A stretch of 64,000 bases of DNA from Silene conica. Lineage: Eukaryota; Streptophyta; Magnoliopsida; Caryophyllales; Caryophyllaceae. The DNA is taken from contig CM055311.2 in assembly GCA_029255685.2 (NCBI GenBank), positions 9,421,031 through 9,485,030 of the forward strand, given 5' to 3'. The position numbers and the translations under genes are program-made. This document shows, one piece after another, positions 49,224 to 63,200 of this stretch (the stretch's first letter is position 1; each line of letters opens with the position of its first letter). The notes beneath the pieces were generated by a model, which was given only the letters and a program-made list of their open reading frames with translations, was not told the origin of the DNA and did no database searches.

Positions 49224-51071
49224 ACTGGTTTTAAACTTTTAAATTATTATAGTTAATCATAACTATGATATAATCATTTAATTTATTTCAATTATCAACT
49301 AACAAATAAGAATCGTCATATATTGTGTGCCTTTTATAAATTTCATTACATATAATTCAAACTCAAGCAATGAATACAAAGTCACCACTATTTTTTTTGG
49401 CTTTGTTTGGTGGATAGCATTTCAGGAAAAGTAGGTAGGTCTCCTGAGAGACCGCCTCTCAATAAGCTTATTGAGAGACTATTGTACAAATTTAAGAAAA
49501 AGTGGTACTAAAGGTAATATAATCGGTACAAATCATAATTAAAAATAAAATGAGTACATTTATTATGTAAATAAGTACAAAATTACTATGGTACGATTAA
49601 TGACAAAAGGGTCAAGAGATACAAATAAAATGGTACAAAAAAATGGTTTCTCAATAATTTATTGAAGATCATCTCTCTCAAGTTTTTGGTGTATTAGGTA
49701 TGCTAGTTTGACCAATTAAATACTAATTTCATGCGTTTGGTTTAATGACATATTCAATTAACATATTGAATTTATTCATGAAAATGATAGATTTGGCGTA
49801 TAATCCGCTAATTACTAAACACTTGTTTTTTAATTAGCTCTGCTAATTTAATATGATGGACAAACCTGCTACTAAAATTCGTCAATCGAATTCAGCTAAC
49901 AGTCATCTATTATCCTAAATATACTTTTGTCGTTAGAGGGCCTATAAGGAAGAATATGAAATCAATATTAACCATCAATGAGGGAGAATATTCAACATTG
50001 TGCGAGCGTTTGGTAACGCGTATTGACCGACTTTTAGAATATTCAAGGGTTTTATCATACTTAACCAATCAATATGCTAATTTTAATATTTGGAAAACAA
50101 CGTATTGAAATAACATATTAGTTAGCATATTCTGAAATAGAAAATTTTACTTAATTTTCCAGAAAAAAAAAAAAACTAACAATCTACTATTCTTAATCTG
50201 TTAATTAACAAAAACTAAAACTAATTATGCTAATTATAATATGATGGTCAATTTTTAATTTATAAAATCTGTCATTTATAATATGTTTTTTGAATCTGTT
50301 TATGTTGAAATTAATACGCTGAACCCCAAACATGACCTGCATTAAAAATTTAGTTAGATTTCTAATTGACGTCAAACTATACATGCAACTCTTATACTGA
50401 TGTATACTTAACTTTTCTGTATCCACTATGCAAAAACTATTCCAATATGTACAGAACAAAAATAGAAGAAAAAACTGTAAAGTAAAAGAATGCAAACATA
50501 AAAAAAAAAACGAAAGAGGCACAATGAATTGAACATATAATAGGTGTTCGGAATTAATATTGGTATTTGTAATGCGGTTTTTAGACTTTATAAGGAGTTA
50601 TTTTAGGGCTACTTTTCCATGATATTTTGGGTGCATCATTATACGCATTTGGAAAAGATATATGGATGTATTCTTAAGATTAGTTTATCATTATAGTTGA
50701 TTTTAGTCTAATCTCCATGATTTTAGCATGTAACACAATAAATTTAGAAAGAAATCTCCATAATTAACATAATTAAATTAAATTCAAATTTAAAAAAGCA
50801 ATATCCTATTTAAATATTCTATTCCATTTTGAATATGGAATATTCTATTCCAATTCAATTTCCAAAATTCTTTTTTTTCAATTATTTATGGTGTTTTTCT
50901 CAATTGCACTATATCATGAGTCATGACACATCATACTGAAATGAAAATGTGTGATGTCATGTCAGTAGAATTGACCATTGCATTAAAGAAATATATGATT
51001 CTTTCCACAATATGCAATATTCTCCCCTGATTTCGTGTAATTTGTTAGCTAGAATTATGGTGTATCTTTAG
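49224..51071. other. AT-rich stretch, possibly Helitron body, with a MITE-like inverted repeat
   Basis: At 49440-49690 GAGAGACCGCCTCTCAATAAG on the left and CTCAATAATTTATTGAAGATC on the right suggest a decayed inverted-repeat element. No coding sequence is visible; the minus frame 50522-50205 is low complexity. Confidence 0.35.
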
Positions 51072-51076
51072 CTAAC

Positions 51077-53179
51077 TGTAATACCTCGAATATTTTAATT
51101 ACGATGTTTGTTTTGTTTCGTGACGTTAAGATAGTTGAAGTTACGGTAGATTACTACTTAATATGTGTACTTGTTTTATATGGTTTAAGTTGTGGTTTAT
51201 GTCTTATATGGGGTTCGAACACGAGACCTTTAGAGAGGAGTCTTGGGCCTCGTTATTTGTGCAAGGCAAGCAGCCCATGTGTCGACAAAACCCTAACAAA
51301 ACCCTCACAATGCAAAACAACCATCTCACGTATAAACCTACTAATGCCGCCTTATTAGAGTGTAAAAAGACCTTATTTCTGACCTAGCTTTTACACAACT
51401 GATAACCTAAGCCTACTGCCGCCACCACACAGAGGAGAAGGAGGGTTCTCACGGCCACAACCACCTTCACGTTTCCCCCTAATTCTGATCTGAAGTCAGG
51501 TAAGCGTCTGACATTGTTTTATCGCTGTTGTGTATTATCGTTTTGACAGTAGTGTCGAAGGGTTGTGTCTGGTCATAGTAATCTTGTTAGTATTGTTATG
51601 TGTTGCTGGTTGGTTAAGGGGTGTCAGGGGGTGGTCACGGTGGTTCTGGTGCGTCGGTGTCGATGTAGAAGGGGTGTTTGTCACCCCTGGTCATAAGGGA
51701 AATCGCTATGTTTAGGTAGTCATCTCGTTCGTGTGTTCAGGGGAGGAGTTTGGGGGTGGTACCACCGTTGACTCGGGGGAGGTCGACGCGGTGGTACCAC
51801 CGTGGTGTCCAGTTTTCGTGTCAGTGGTGAGGTGTGGGTGGTTTCAGGGGTTATCGGTGGTTTCTGGGGTGTCGTTGTGAGTCTGTTTTTACGACCCAGA
51901 GAATGCAGGAGGTGGGTCAGGCCTGAATTCGTGGCCTGGTGCATCTCGCCGGTGCTAGTTGACGGCCTGGGGGTGGGTAGGCAGGATGGCCGGTGTATGT
52001 GGGTGTCTGGTTTGGTAGTTGTCGGTGGTGGGCTGGAGCCACGTGGTGGTTTAGGCGGCTGTTCTTGGGGTGCTGTTGGAGTCGTGCTAGGGCTGGGTCG
52101 TGGGTTTTGTTACCATTATTATTATTATTATTACTATTATTATTATTATTATTATTAATGTTAATATTATTATTATTTATGTTATTATTAGTATTTTGTT
52201 ATTTCTTTGTGGTTTTGGGTCGTACTAATTAAAGATGCGAGTCGGGAATTATTTAAGTCATGGGAGTTTCTATTTCTATATTTGGAAAGTTTCTATATTT
52301 GGAAAGTTTCTATTTTTGGAAACTTTCCACTTATGGAAGGTTTCTATTTATAGTAGGCGTGGTTTGTTAAGGGGTTCGGGAAGGATTTTAATTCGTTACG
52401 TATACGTTATTAGGTAGCGAGTTTCGTGTGGAACATTTCTAGCGAGCTTGGATTTATCTGCATCCCTGCAATTCAAAGTAGGGGAAATTACTGCGCATAT
52501 AATGTTGATTTCGTGATTGATTGATGTTAAGCATGATTATCTTACATTATCATATGATTTGGAATATTATGTTATTTGATTATATATTTCTGTGATACGA
52601 TATGAGGTGATGAGAAATGGGCGTTGTGATCGGTGCGGAGTTAATGGGCGTTGTGATCGGTGCGGAGTTAATGGGCGTTGTGATCGGTGTGGAGTTAATG
52701 GGCGTTGTGATCGGCGCGGAGTTAATGGCCTTGTGATCGGTGCGGAGTTAATGGCCTTGTGAACGGTGCGGAGAAGGGATGATTGAATCCCTATATATAT
52801 AATATTGTTCGTTTGTTTATTTTTCCTCTACTCAACCTCGTGGTTGACCCTGTGTATTCGTGATCACCTGTGTTGAACCAATTTATTGGGGAGCAGATTG
52901 ACAGGTGTTTGAGACTATGGGAGCTAAGGGAAGGGAGAAGTTTGGATCCAGACCAGCCTAGAGTCTAGATCACCATAGTTGTCTTTCATGAGTTGTACTT
53001 CTTTTTCACGAGACAGTTTTATAATTGGTTGTATGAACTTGTTATTGAGCTTAACTTTTATTAAATAAAGTACTGTTTATCTTCCCTTTGTATCTACTGC
53101 CTCGGGAAACCGAGATGGTAACACCCTTATTTATTTGGGGAGTCCTAGTACAGGCCCTTAAATAAATGGGGGTGTTACA
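51077..53179 (+). mobile_element. Solo LTR, probably Ty3/Gypsy chromovirus-like
   Basis: It begins TGTAATACCTCG and ends GGTGTTACA, with CTAAC directly repeated on each side (51072-51076 and 53180-53184), a clean 5-bp target duplication. No internal region is present, so this 2,103-bp block is a solo LTR. Inside are a (TTA)n run (52112-52190), 'tttctatatttggaaag' repeats (52270-52350) and about six copies of a unit of 22-26 bp containing GGCGTTGTGATCGG (52617-52775). Long open frames at 51530-52417 are in low-complexity or repeat sequence and are not genes. Confidence 0.88.
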
Positions 53180-53184
53180 CTAAC

Positions 53185-54143
53185 TTAGGTAATTAGCTCC
53201 TAATTGGTAGTGTAGATATTCTAGCTAACCTAGGACTTTCTGTTGCATAAATAATGAGTTTGTAATCTTTGGAAACTCAGGCAAAATATTATTCTTATAT
53301 AACCTAATATAACGGGTACTGGCAACTTGAATAATAAAGGATCTGAAATTGAGTCGCACTCGAATTTACTCGGCCTTAGTTGATTAGGCCCCAATATATA
53401 TTTACTGTCGCATTTTGACCATTGTCCTTAAATTGTATGATTACCGCACAACCAATATCAACCTCGTCATCAATTTTTTTTAAGCCATACGTAAAATAGT
53501 TTGGCCTTTATTAAAGAAAAGATATACAATATAGTATAACCAAAAAACAAAAACTTGGAAAATTGTAGTTCATGGACTATATAACCGGCTATAATTATTG
53601 CTGATTGTATAGAAACAGAGCTTTATACAAACCATACGAGTTTTGTTTTAAAAGAGTATGAGATTTATTGTAAAATTTATTAGTTTATTCAGTTAACCAT
53701 AAAAAAGGAGGTCATAATATTTTTGTAAATTGAATAATAGATGTATGTTGATTGTACAATGCTATTGTGCAATATTATTTGTAATCTAAATTGGGCAGCT
53801 TGGACTCTAGATCACCAGTCTTAAAGAAATCCTTAGAACGGAGTTTGCTGTAAATAACCGGAATCAAGAATAATCAATCTTGCCCGATTCTAGTCTTGGA
53901 AACTCAAAATAACCTGACCCGACTTTATTTGAGTTAGATCAAGCATTCAAACCCGATTGACCCATGCACGTCAACCCACAAAAAAAAAAAGTAAAAAAAA
54001 TTTATTTGTGTGGGCTTGTTATAGTGTTGACAAAGTCATCGATTGAAAACCTTAAATGTCAAAATGACATAACTTCCGTAAGCAGTCATAGAAGTAAACA
54101 TCCCAAACCTTAACTTCTGTGTAGTTCTCTACAATCAACAACA
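53185..54143. other. Upstream region of the acetylornithine deacetylase gene
   Basis: There is no coding sequence or clear repeat. A definite TATA box for the gene is not visible in the last 200 bp, which would fit a TATA-less housekeeping promoter. Confidence 0.4.
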
Positions 54144-57100
54144 ATGGCGGCATCATCAACATCAACATCAACTTCAGACCTAAAACAAATACTAGGTGAA
54201 CTAAACAAAGATTCATTCATAACACTCCTTACTAAACTAATTGGAGAAGCCAAGTACTTACAAAACAACCCACCTGATTTAATCCCTGAAGAAGACAGAG
54301 TTGTCAATCATTTACTTGATGTTCTTTCACCACTTTCCACAATTTCAGGAGGTGGCCCTCTCGTTATTAATCATGCCACCTATTATCCCAAAAGAGGAAA
54401 CCTTATTGTTACATACCCTGGTACTGAAGAAGGGAAAGTTGTTTCCTTTGTTGGTTGTCATATGGATGTTGTCACTGCTGATCCTTCTGATTGGGTACGT
54501 TTTGTTTTCTATAGAAAGATTGCTTTTTTTGTTTCTAAATATGTTCAATTTTGATTCAATTGGGTTCTGGTAGATGCTATGTGTGTTATATTGTGGTGAT
54601 GATTGTTGGTTTAATCGTATAGAGATTGAATCTTGCTTTATTAGGGATGCTAAGATTACTATTTTTTAGCTAGTTTTGATCTTGTGTTGATTGTGATTGT
54701 TGAAATGATATGTAGATTGAGTTTTTTTTATGGGTATGTTTAATTTTGATTGAATTGGGTTTCGGTAGATGCTATATGTGCTATATTGCGGTGATGATTG
54801 TGGGTTTAGGCCGTGATCTTTTCGGCTGAAACAAGCTGAATTGAATTAATTGGAATTAATTGGTGGAAAGTTTAATTGAACTAATTTGGGTGGACCTGAG
54901 ATGAAATGAATTTAGTTGAATTAAAAGTTAATTTTGTGAAGAATTAATTGAACATAAATGATTGAACGTAAATAAAACCTAACGGAATATAGTCAAGCAA
55001 AATTGAAAGGAGCTGAAATTAAGCCAGAAAGACCTTAATTTCTTAAAGATTGAATCTTAAGAAAGGATGCTAGTTTCCCTTTGGTTTTGGGACAAAGACG
55101 TAAAGAATTGCCAATCAAAGGCATTCTCGAAACAGAGAGATAAACAATAGACTTTGACACCAAAAAATGGGATAGGTAAACAAATGATGGTAACAAAGGG
55201 AGTATTTTTTAGCAAGTTTTGATTTTGTGTTGATTATGATTGTTGGAAGCTTATGTAGATTGAGTATTTGTTTCTGGGTATGTTTACTTTTGATTGAATT
55301 GGATTTTGGTGGTTTTAGTTGATGCTAAAGATGTTTACTTTGATGACTGGTTAGTTTACTCTTATAAAGATTGAATCTTTCTTATGGGAGGATGTTAATA
55401 TTGCTATTATTTTGAAAATTTACGGGTATTTGTTTGTCATTTGGCTAAGTAGTGTAATGATTGATGTTGGTTTGTGAAATATGATGTTGGATTGCTATTA
55501 ATACTGTTGTGTGATTTCTGGACTCGATTTTATTGTGATAGTATAAAGTTTGAATCTTTGTTTGTAGGTTGAAATTTGTGTTTATGATTGTTATAGTTGT
55601 CAATGGAGGTCACAGTATCTGTTGCATAGTTGAATTAATAAATTTATTGGTTCCATAGGATGTGATTGGAGGACGATGTTTCATGTTTCATGTTTCAGTT
55701 TGATTCGAGCTACGAAAATCATCATCTTATTGTTTTCTTTTTTTGGGAATCAAATGAAGACGTGCTTGTAATTTTGGGCACTAGAATCGTCATATATACA
55801 GGATTTAGTTAGCTAAAAGGATCTATTAAGAAGTGCTACTTGTTAAGCGCCACTTTAATACTCAATTACCATGCACATTAGATGATTTAAAGTGGGGTTT
55901 ATGAGCGTTTTCCGGTTGCCCACTCCTCTATTTTACCATAGGGCGTCCCTAGATTCGATCGTGCGCAAATGCTAGGGAAATAGACCATTAGATCCTGCTA
56001 GATAAATGAGACATTGCTGTGTATTCTATTTTCATATGTTAAACATAATTTGCGACACAATTTCACTATGGTTATCATGAAAGGAGTTAGTAACCGTCTT
56101 AAGCTCACAATACTGTCACTATAGCTAGCGTTAGTTTACTAACATGTAAAAAAAGCCATATAAATGACAGGGTTTCGTATTTCCATCCACCCTTATCTCG
56201 CCACGGGCAGGAGCCTTTGCAACTCTAGGTTAATGTTGATGAGAGTTGTTGAATCCATTTTAATCTTCTGCCACTAGTTTTTTCCCCTTTTTTAGGGCGG
56301 AACGTTCTTTGAATTTCTTTTTGATGCTCAAACTTTCTGCATGCCTCTTTTTACTGTTTATCATGTCCCAAAGGGTCTAAGCATGGCATTACTACACAGT
56401 ATGTAAATAATTTTTTATGGTTATACTTGTAGGAATTCGACCCTTTCTCATTGAGCATCGAGGGTGATAAACTTCGAGGAAGAGGTACTACAGACTGTTT
56501 GGGACATGTTGCCTTAGTGACTGAACTAATGAAGAAGCTGGCCGAGACAAAACCAAAATTGAAGTCAACTGTGGTTGCAGTTTTCATAGCCAATGAGGAA
56601 AATTCAGCAATAACAGGCGTTGGTGTTGATGCACTTGCAAAGGATGGACTGTTAGATTGCTTGAAGGGAGGCCCTTTGTATGCATCTTTGAATCAATTTT
56701 CTTCTATGAATTATCTTCATTATTATAGATGCCATATGACAATAAGAGTCAGGATTGGCTTTTGTGCAGAACAAAGTGATCAAGCTTTTGATTTCTATCG
56801 TCCTGTTTATCTTTAGGTTCTGGATTGACACAGCAGATAAACAACCTTGCATTGGTACGGGAGGTGTGATACCTTGGAAATTGCAGGGTACTGGAAAACT
56901 TTTTCACAGTGGTCTTGCAAATAAGGTATTGTTTCAGAGTTTTAATGAAAGTTATCCATACCGAGCCTTCACTGTCATAGTTCTCATAACAATGACTCAT
57001 TTTTGCTAGTTAGAGAGCCTCTAATACCACTCTCTTTTACGATGTCCACTGGTTCCCCTCTCACATAATTAGCCACTTTTCCATGGGCTTTATGTGTTCC

Positions 57101-59367
57101 TTAGTTTTATTGCCAAAGTACATTGTCACTTTTTCGTAGCTTTTAAGATGGCATGACCTAATCGTTTAACGTATGGTCGTTTCTATATTATATGCTGTAT
57201 TAAATAATGTAGGTTAAGTTTTGCTCGTCTGAACGCAGACCGTTGTTACCTAGTAACTTTGATTGGTTTTGTTGGTTAATATGTTTCTTGAGTAACAACA
57301 CCACCTATGTTACATTGTTACCTAGTTACTTTGATTGGTCGCGGTGGTAAATATATTTCTTGAGTAACAACAACAGTACCTCAAGGTCTCCCGCAAGGCC
57401 GCAAGTAGCAGGGTAAGAGTGCTTAGATGCACGCAACATTATCTCAGTGTTTTCAACACAAAGGGACTGTATTTGAATGACCCATAATGAAAATTGGCAT
57501 CCGATTTCTACTAATTAATTAACAATTGAATAAGTGCAACTACTTTAGTGAGTTACTTGTACCTTTTTCTACATAATCTAGAATCAAGTATTATTGTGTC
57601 TTTGGGTCCACTGGAAAGAATGGAAAAATGTTTCTGGAGTTGTGAAAATTATGCTTGTAACAATGACACCAAAATGCAATCATGTCTTTGTGTTGATGCT
57701 AATTTCTCTAGTTAAGTATATTACGGGAGTAACTTGACTAAATTTTTTAGGTTTGCTTCATATGTCGTTTGAATTTGAGGTTATTCCTGTCAGCATTGTT
57801 TGAACGTCATTGTTAGGCATATCACAAATTCTCAACCTCAAAACAATGTTAATAGGACATGGGAAAAGACAGTATCGTAGTGCAGCATCTGATGTCTGTT
57901 TATAGCATAAATGCTCCATTATTATACAATAACATGATTACATGCTAAGCAGGCAATAAATGCTATGGAGCTGACCATGGATGCACTTAAAGAGATCCAG
58001 CTGCGGTTTTACAGAGATTACCCTGCACACCCAAAGGAAGCAGTCTATGGATTTGCAACCCCATCAACTATGAAACCAACGCAATGGAGTTGTAAGTATT
58101 AGATATTCGAGCTATCTGTAATTAGTGAGTCTTGCGTAAGATGGTCTTATATGTGAGAGACTACGCAAATACTTGATTACTTTTCATTGAATTGACTCAT
58201 CTCACTTTTAAATCCGTCTCATATAAGCTTTTGTGAATTTGGATGCCTTACAATTTTTCTACTCTGCGCTGATTCCATTGGTTTCAGATCCTGGAGGTGG
58301 TAATAACCAGATCCCTGGTGAGTGTACAATATGCGGTGATGTCAGGTATTTTACCTATCCATATTCCAGTACCATCTTGTGGACTTTTACCGTATGTTCT
58401 CTTGAAAGATAACTGATGATCTCATTATTCTTGCAGGCTGACTCCATTCTACGAGTAAGCAAGATCTCACTTTTACTAAGTTGATGACTTAACATTTTTT
58501 TGGTTTGCTTCTTTTATGCCGAATGTTTTTTTCATTCTCTTGCAGTGTGGCTGATTGCATGAAAAAACTTCAAGAATACGTGGATGACTTAAATTCCAAC
58601 ATTGAGAAGCTGGAAACAAGAGGACCTGTTTCCAAATACGTACTACCTGATGAAAATTTACGTGGGAGGTTGCTACCTCTTCACCTTAGTTTCTTGGAAT
58701 AGTCCCTTTTCTCGTTTTTATGTTCACATCTGCTCTTGTTATCCAGATTGACAATATCTTTTGACGAGCCCAACTCTGGTGTTGCTTGTGATCTCAATTC
58801 TCGTGGCTTTCACGTTTTATGCAAGGCTACTGAAGAAGTTGTTGGTCATGTCAAACCCTACTCTATTACGGGAAGCTTGCCACTAATTCGTGATCTACAG
58901 GTGAGAACTTTATTGTACCTCCATTCTCTTATCTTCTTGGTTGCTCTGAGCCTCTGATGAATACTGCTCTGTGTCTTGGCCAATTGTTTACGTATTCCAT
59001 TTTGGTTTGTCTGTAGTCTATGCTTCTTCATTATTTAAGCATGTTTACTGTGTTGAAGAATGATCGCTATATAACCTATCTGCATTTTTTTAAAATAAAC
59101 TGTTCCAACATATGATCACTATTTATGCGTTTTCGTGTGTTTTAGGATCAAGGGTTTGACGTTCAAACATGTGGCTATGGTAAGTGGTGGTTCCTTCTTC
59201 ATCTGTTGTTGAGCAAATTCGCCAAACAGGATGTGGTCTTATGTAATCTTTGTTTGGTTTCAGGTTTAACAGCCACTTACCATGCTAGGAACGAGTACTG
59301 CTTTCTCTCTGACATGGGTGAAGGCTACCGAGTGTTTGCCAGCGTCATCGCTCAATTAGAAGATTAA
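54144..59367 (+). CDS. NAOD: Acetylornithine deacetylase (M20 peptidase family), 10 exons
   Basis: Exons: 54144-54494, 56433-56677, 56817-56925, 57953-58091, 58288-58345, 58437-58454, 58546-58668, 58747-58900, 59146-59179, 59264-59367. All have GT/AG borders and matching phases, giving 444 residues. The enzyme removes acetate from N-acetylornithine to give ornithine for arginine and polyamine synthesis. Metal ligands of the M20 fold are visible: H106 and D108 (GCHMDVV), D138 (GTTDCLGH) and E172/E173 (ANEEN). The length and whole sequence fit plant NAOD as I remember it (Arabidopsis At4g17830-like), including KPTQW, SKYVLPDENLRGR and GHVKPYSITG. ATG 54144 begins a short Ser/Thr-rich lead and follows 'caacaaca'. 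The first intron (1.9 kb) contains two MITE-like insertions. Exon 6 is only 18 nt. The gene appears intact and faces the protease gene tail to tail. Confidence 0.94.
54809..55034. mobile_element. Harbinger/Tourist-type MITE in NAOD intron 1
   Basis: It has ends GGCCGTGATCTTTTCGGCT and (other strand) GGTCTTTCTGGCTTAATTTC, flanked by TTA on both sides (54806-54808, 55035-55037), with internal GAATTGAA/GAGCTGAA words. It is the same family as the 41962-43218 element but only 226 bp. Confidence 0.7.
55069..55201. mobile_element. Possible Stowaway-like MITE in NAOD intron 1
   Basis: The right end AACAAAGGGAG|TA is a Stowaway-like terminus. The left end TA|GTTTCCCTTTGGTTTTGGG is an imperfect inverse of it. 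It is about 130 bp with no coding. The left end is weak, so this is tentative. Confidence 0.4.
58437..58454 (+). other. 18-nt micro-exon of NAOD
   Basis: The bases between CTTGCAG and GTAAGC encode LTPFY, flanked by split codons for Arg and Asp. It is needed to keep the conserved DVRLTPFYDV segment in frame. Confidence 0.85.
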
Positions 59368-60211
59368 ACCCCATAATCAGAGCATATTTATAGCGTCAAC
59401 CTTCTACATATGCATTAGAGATACTAGCATTAGAGAAGAGTCTCTCAGATTAAACTACACGTCTACACCGCTCCACTGTCCATGGTACGTTGTTAGCTTT
59501 AATGTGACTGAAGGTTCACCATTAGACTTTGTAGTTTGTATGTCATTCTCAATAATCTTGGATCAAATTCATAACGTGATGTTCTAAACTCCTAATGCAA
59601 AAAATATATTGAAACTACTGTTTTAATTACTTACCCGTCTTTTATAAGTCTTTTACTCCTTTTGCTCTTGAAATTTCATGAATGCACATTTCGAAGAACC
59701 CCTGTATATTTTCATTCTGATTTTTTGCCTCATGGGAGACGTAGAGGCAGTTTATATTCCAGCAGCGCGCTGGATTTCAAATTTAGACAGCGAATTCAGC
59801 ACCTGATATACTCTATATGCTAACAGCGCATGCCGGATTTCAAATTTCGACCATGAATGCCGCAGCACAAACACTTGCTAAGTTACCCAACATATACACC
59901 CATTGTCGTTTCTTCAGGTTCTGAATTCAGGTAGAACTGAGATCTATCAACAAGTCTTGGAAAATAGACATGTCAACTCCAGGAATATATAAGCGGAGTA
60001 AAAAGAGTAGTCATTAAACTGAAGTTATATCTACTACAAAACCTTTTCCGTCACGAAATTCAAGTAGAAAATACTAGCTTATTTTCTGCCTCACATATAT
60101 GCAAAGTTTAAGGCATACACTATTCCAAAGTATGTTTACTAAAGTACTGTGTATGATATCAATAACTAAACTCCCTGTATACTGTACACTTGAATGCGAC
60201 TTCCAAGCTCA
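59368..60211. other. Shared 3' flank of two convergent genes
   Basis: It holds the 3' untranslated regions of the deacetylase gene (left) and the protease gene (right). I see no gene or repeat. Two similar GC-containing words (GCGCGCTGGATTTCAAATTT and GCGCATGCCGGATTTCAAAT) occur near 59765 and 59825. Confidence 0.5.
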
Positions 60212-63200
60212 TTACATATTATCAAGCCGATTCTTCCTTTCCGACTTAAGTTGCTGGATTCTTTGCCTTAACCTTCGTCTATGATCATGAATCTTCCACA
60301 ACCCGTGTCCTAAAACAACAGCCGAGTATATACCATGGGTGATAATTGGCGCCAGGAGATTATTTGTCTGTTCAGAACCAAAATATATTAATTTGAGTGA
60401 CGAACTACTCACTGTAAATTGTAAAATGCTAACCAGTAACCAGGTAATTGAAGGGGTATGTTGTCATCTCAAACACTAGAGAGTAAAAACCATACCTGGT
60501 TCCACTCAAATCCAAGGTATAGAGCTAAAATGCCTTCGAGAAGGGGCGAGTATATTCTCTTCATTTGCCTCCGCTCATACCAAGCTGTGCAACATAGACA
60601 CAAATTACACCGACATCCAAATGACTACAGCACAAAAGCATACTATTATATATCTGAACGGACTTCAAAGGACCTGACCCACAAATAATCAGTTTATCTC
60701 TCTACTCAAAGCTCACCTACACCAGGGTAGGGTACGGCCGTACGGGGTCCTGGATGACACGGAGTAACCCTGATAATGAAAGCACAGGGCAAAGCTCACC
60801 TACACCAAGGTAGGGTACGGGGGTCCTGGATGACACAGAGTAACCCTGATAATGAAAGCATAGGGAAGAATACAACGAACTTATTTCCGTACGTCCCATA
60901 GTCAGATTTGACAATTTTTCAAGCCCAATGTAAGAGAGTAACAGGAGATGCATAACTTGCAGGTGAATCCAAACAATTTATAGTCTATAGTCAAAGTGGA
61001 ATGCTGAATACTGGAAGCAAAGTACACAACTAATAAGCTGTTTACTAAAACCAGAAAGAGAGCAGACTATTGAGACTTGAGACTGTCATGTTCAAAGAAA
61101 TAACATACCTGCAAAAAGCTTTTTTAAGTCCTGACGACCAGAGCGAGATTGTAAAACAGGTGCGACCACGTATGTAGGATCTGAAGTCAAAAGAAACCAA
61201 TTTAAGAGACACCCTTCACTCCACAACTTCGCTCTTTAATCCAGTAGAAAGAAGTTACCTTTGGGTGAGGCGGCTATGTAGTACAGAGAACCAGTAAGGG
61301 CAGCAGTAAATACAGCTGCAAATGCCTGAGCAAATGGCACAAATGGGGGCAACACACCCGTCTGCACAGCAAGTATCAATGTCAATCAATGTCGAAAATT
61401 TTGGATATCACGAGAAAAGGTCAAGTGAAGAGATCATTTACCAGAGCTGCCATTCCTTGAGCATCAGTTACCAAGGAATTTCCTCGGAGGAATATATCAG
61501 CCAGAGCACCCTACAAAGAGTCACGATTGAACAATCCTCCCTTCAGATGTGTATATCTAACAATGCTATAGATTTTACTCTTAACCTTCATTCTACCGTG
61601 GCTTACAAGTTTAAGATTAGTCTTAAAAATTCAATTACTGATGCATTACAGTTAACACAGTTGCACAAGCTTCATAAAAGACATGTAATCTGATCTTATA
61701 AGATAAAAACGACAATAGTCTTTTTAAAGTTGAAAGACGATCCAAGTCTCTAAGATGGTGTTAATATATGTCGGACCAACTCATTAACTTTAAACCTCAC
61801 CCATATACTCATAACATAACATTCTGAAATCACTATATCAGTCATAACTCATACGGGTCAGTCTCAGGATAGTAGTATCATGAGATCGTCATATTAGAAT
61901 TTGTGATAAAGCAATTGGCTGCTACTCAGTTTCGAAGACCCAGAGCATCAAAATGTTAACAAACCTGGACAGCAGCTCGGTAGAAGAGCTCCTCTCCAAC
62001 TGAACTTGCAGCGACAATGAGTATAAACTGCAAAATGGGGAAATGTTGGTCCAACTGTCCGAGTTTTGACAAAAAACAAATACCAATTGAGCCATCTTCG
62101 ACACTTTAAGGTGAGAAAAAATGTGCACCTGCCATGGTGACATCCCGTAGAAGAAGCTCCGGAGCTCCTCATCCTCCACATCTCTTATTGCGCGAGCATG
62201 TGGTGATAGCTTCACAACTTCATCCTGCACTCAGTTATCACTCAGAAATGTATACAAAAAAGAGACCATTGTTACTCAAAGTGTATTACGAGAAGCTTAT
62301 GTTTGGGGTCAGTGTCGGAGGGTCATATCCATGTGGCCATGTTTTAGTTTCGAGTAATATTATGAGAGAAATGCATACATCTAATATAAAAAGGAGAGCC
62401 ATGATAGGGGGAGTTGCGTATCCAAGTCCTTGAATGACTGCATCGAAGGAGAACTGGAATCCTCCATAGCTATCATTCCCCGTAAGGGAACATATGAAGT
62501 TCCCAGCTACAGCCATAGCACCATATATACCTAGTTTCAATGAATCAACCAACCAATCATCAGCATATGGCGGATAATATCCAACACAAACACCACTACA
62601 AATCCTATAATTCCAAACGAATAGTCTTGCATGTGACGGATAATATCCGTCCCAAGCCAAAGTCGGATATACTCCTCTCACAATAAAGCAAGTGGGAGGA
62701 CAACTAGGAAAATGGGCACAATCCGCCTTCAGCTTGTGACGGATAACGTCCGTCTTCAATGAGAATTTGTGAATTGCAAAGCACCCAAGAATAAATCGAA
62801 TACCCAACTCGTCCTTTATACCATATCGAGTAATTTCATGTTCCCTTATTTTGAACCACCAAAAACACATCTAAACATCATCATTTCCTAATTAAACACC
62901 ACCCAAACCCATCCCATAACTAACTGTTCTTGTTCTTATTCTTATTCTTAGTGATGAGTATTTTAATCAAAAGACCAACAAACGTGAGAGTAGAAGTTAA
63001 AACAATCCAATCATAGTCGTGTTACCAAACACAAACGGACACCACTCAATCATAATCCAAAACAAAAGAATAAAAATAAAAACACTTTTTATTTTGAAAA
63101 GGTGAGCAATTAAATGAACACAAATTATCATTGAAGACGGAAACTATCCGTTTTACTCACGATGTGTAAGCGGTAATCGAGTGGAACTCAAATGGAGCAC

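Noticed and set aside
51530-52417. Several overlapping frames up to 118 codons
   Set aside because: They lie in a GT-rich part and a (TTA)n run of a well-delimited solo LTR; the repetitive Tyr/Leu tails come from the microsatellite.
56652-57009. Frames on both strands around deacetylase exons 2 and 3
   Set aside because: They are exon-intron read-throughs or antisense shadows; the spliced frame with matched phases explains the coding signal.
62286-62870. 194-codon minus-strand frame read as one gene
   Set aside because: Only 62530-62379 is protease exon 2. The rest reads into introns, including GACGGATA repeats.
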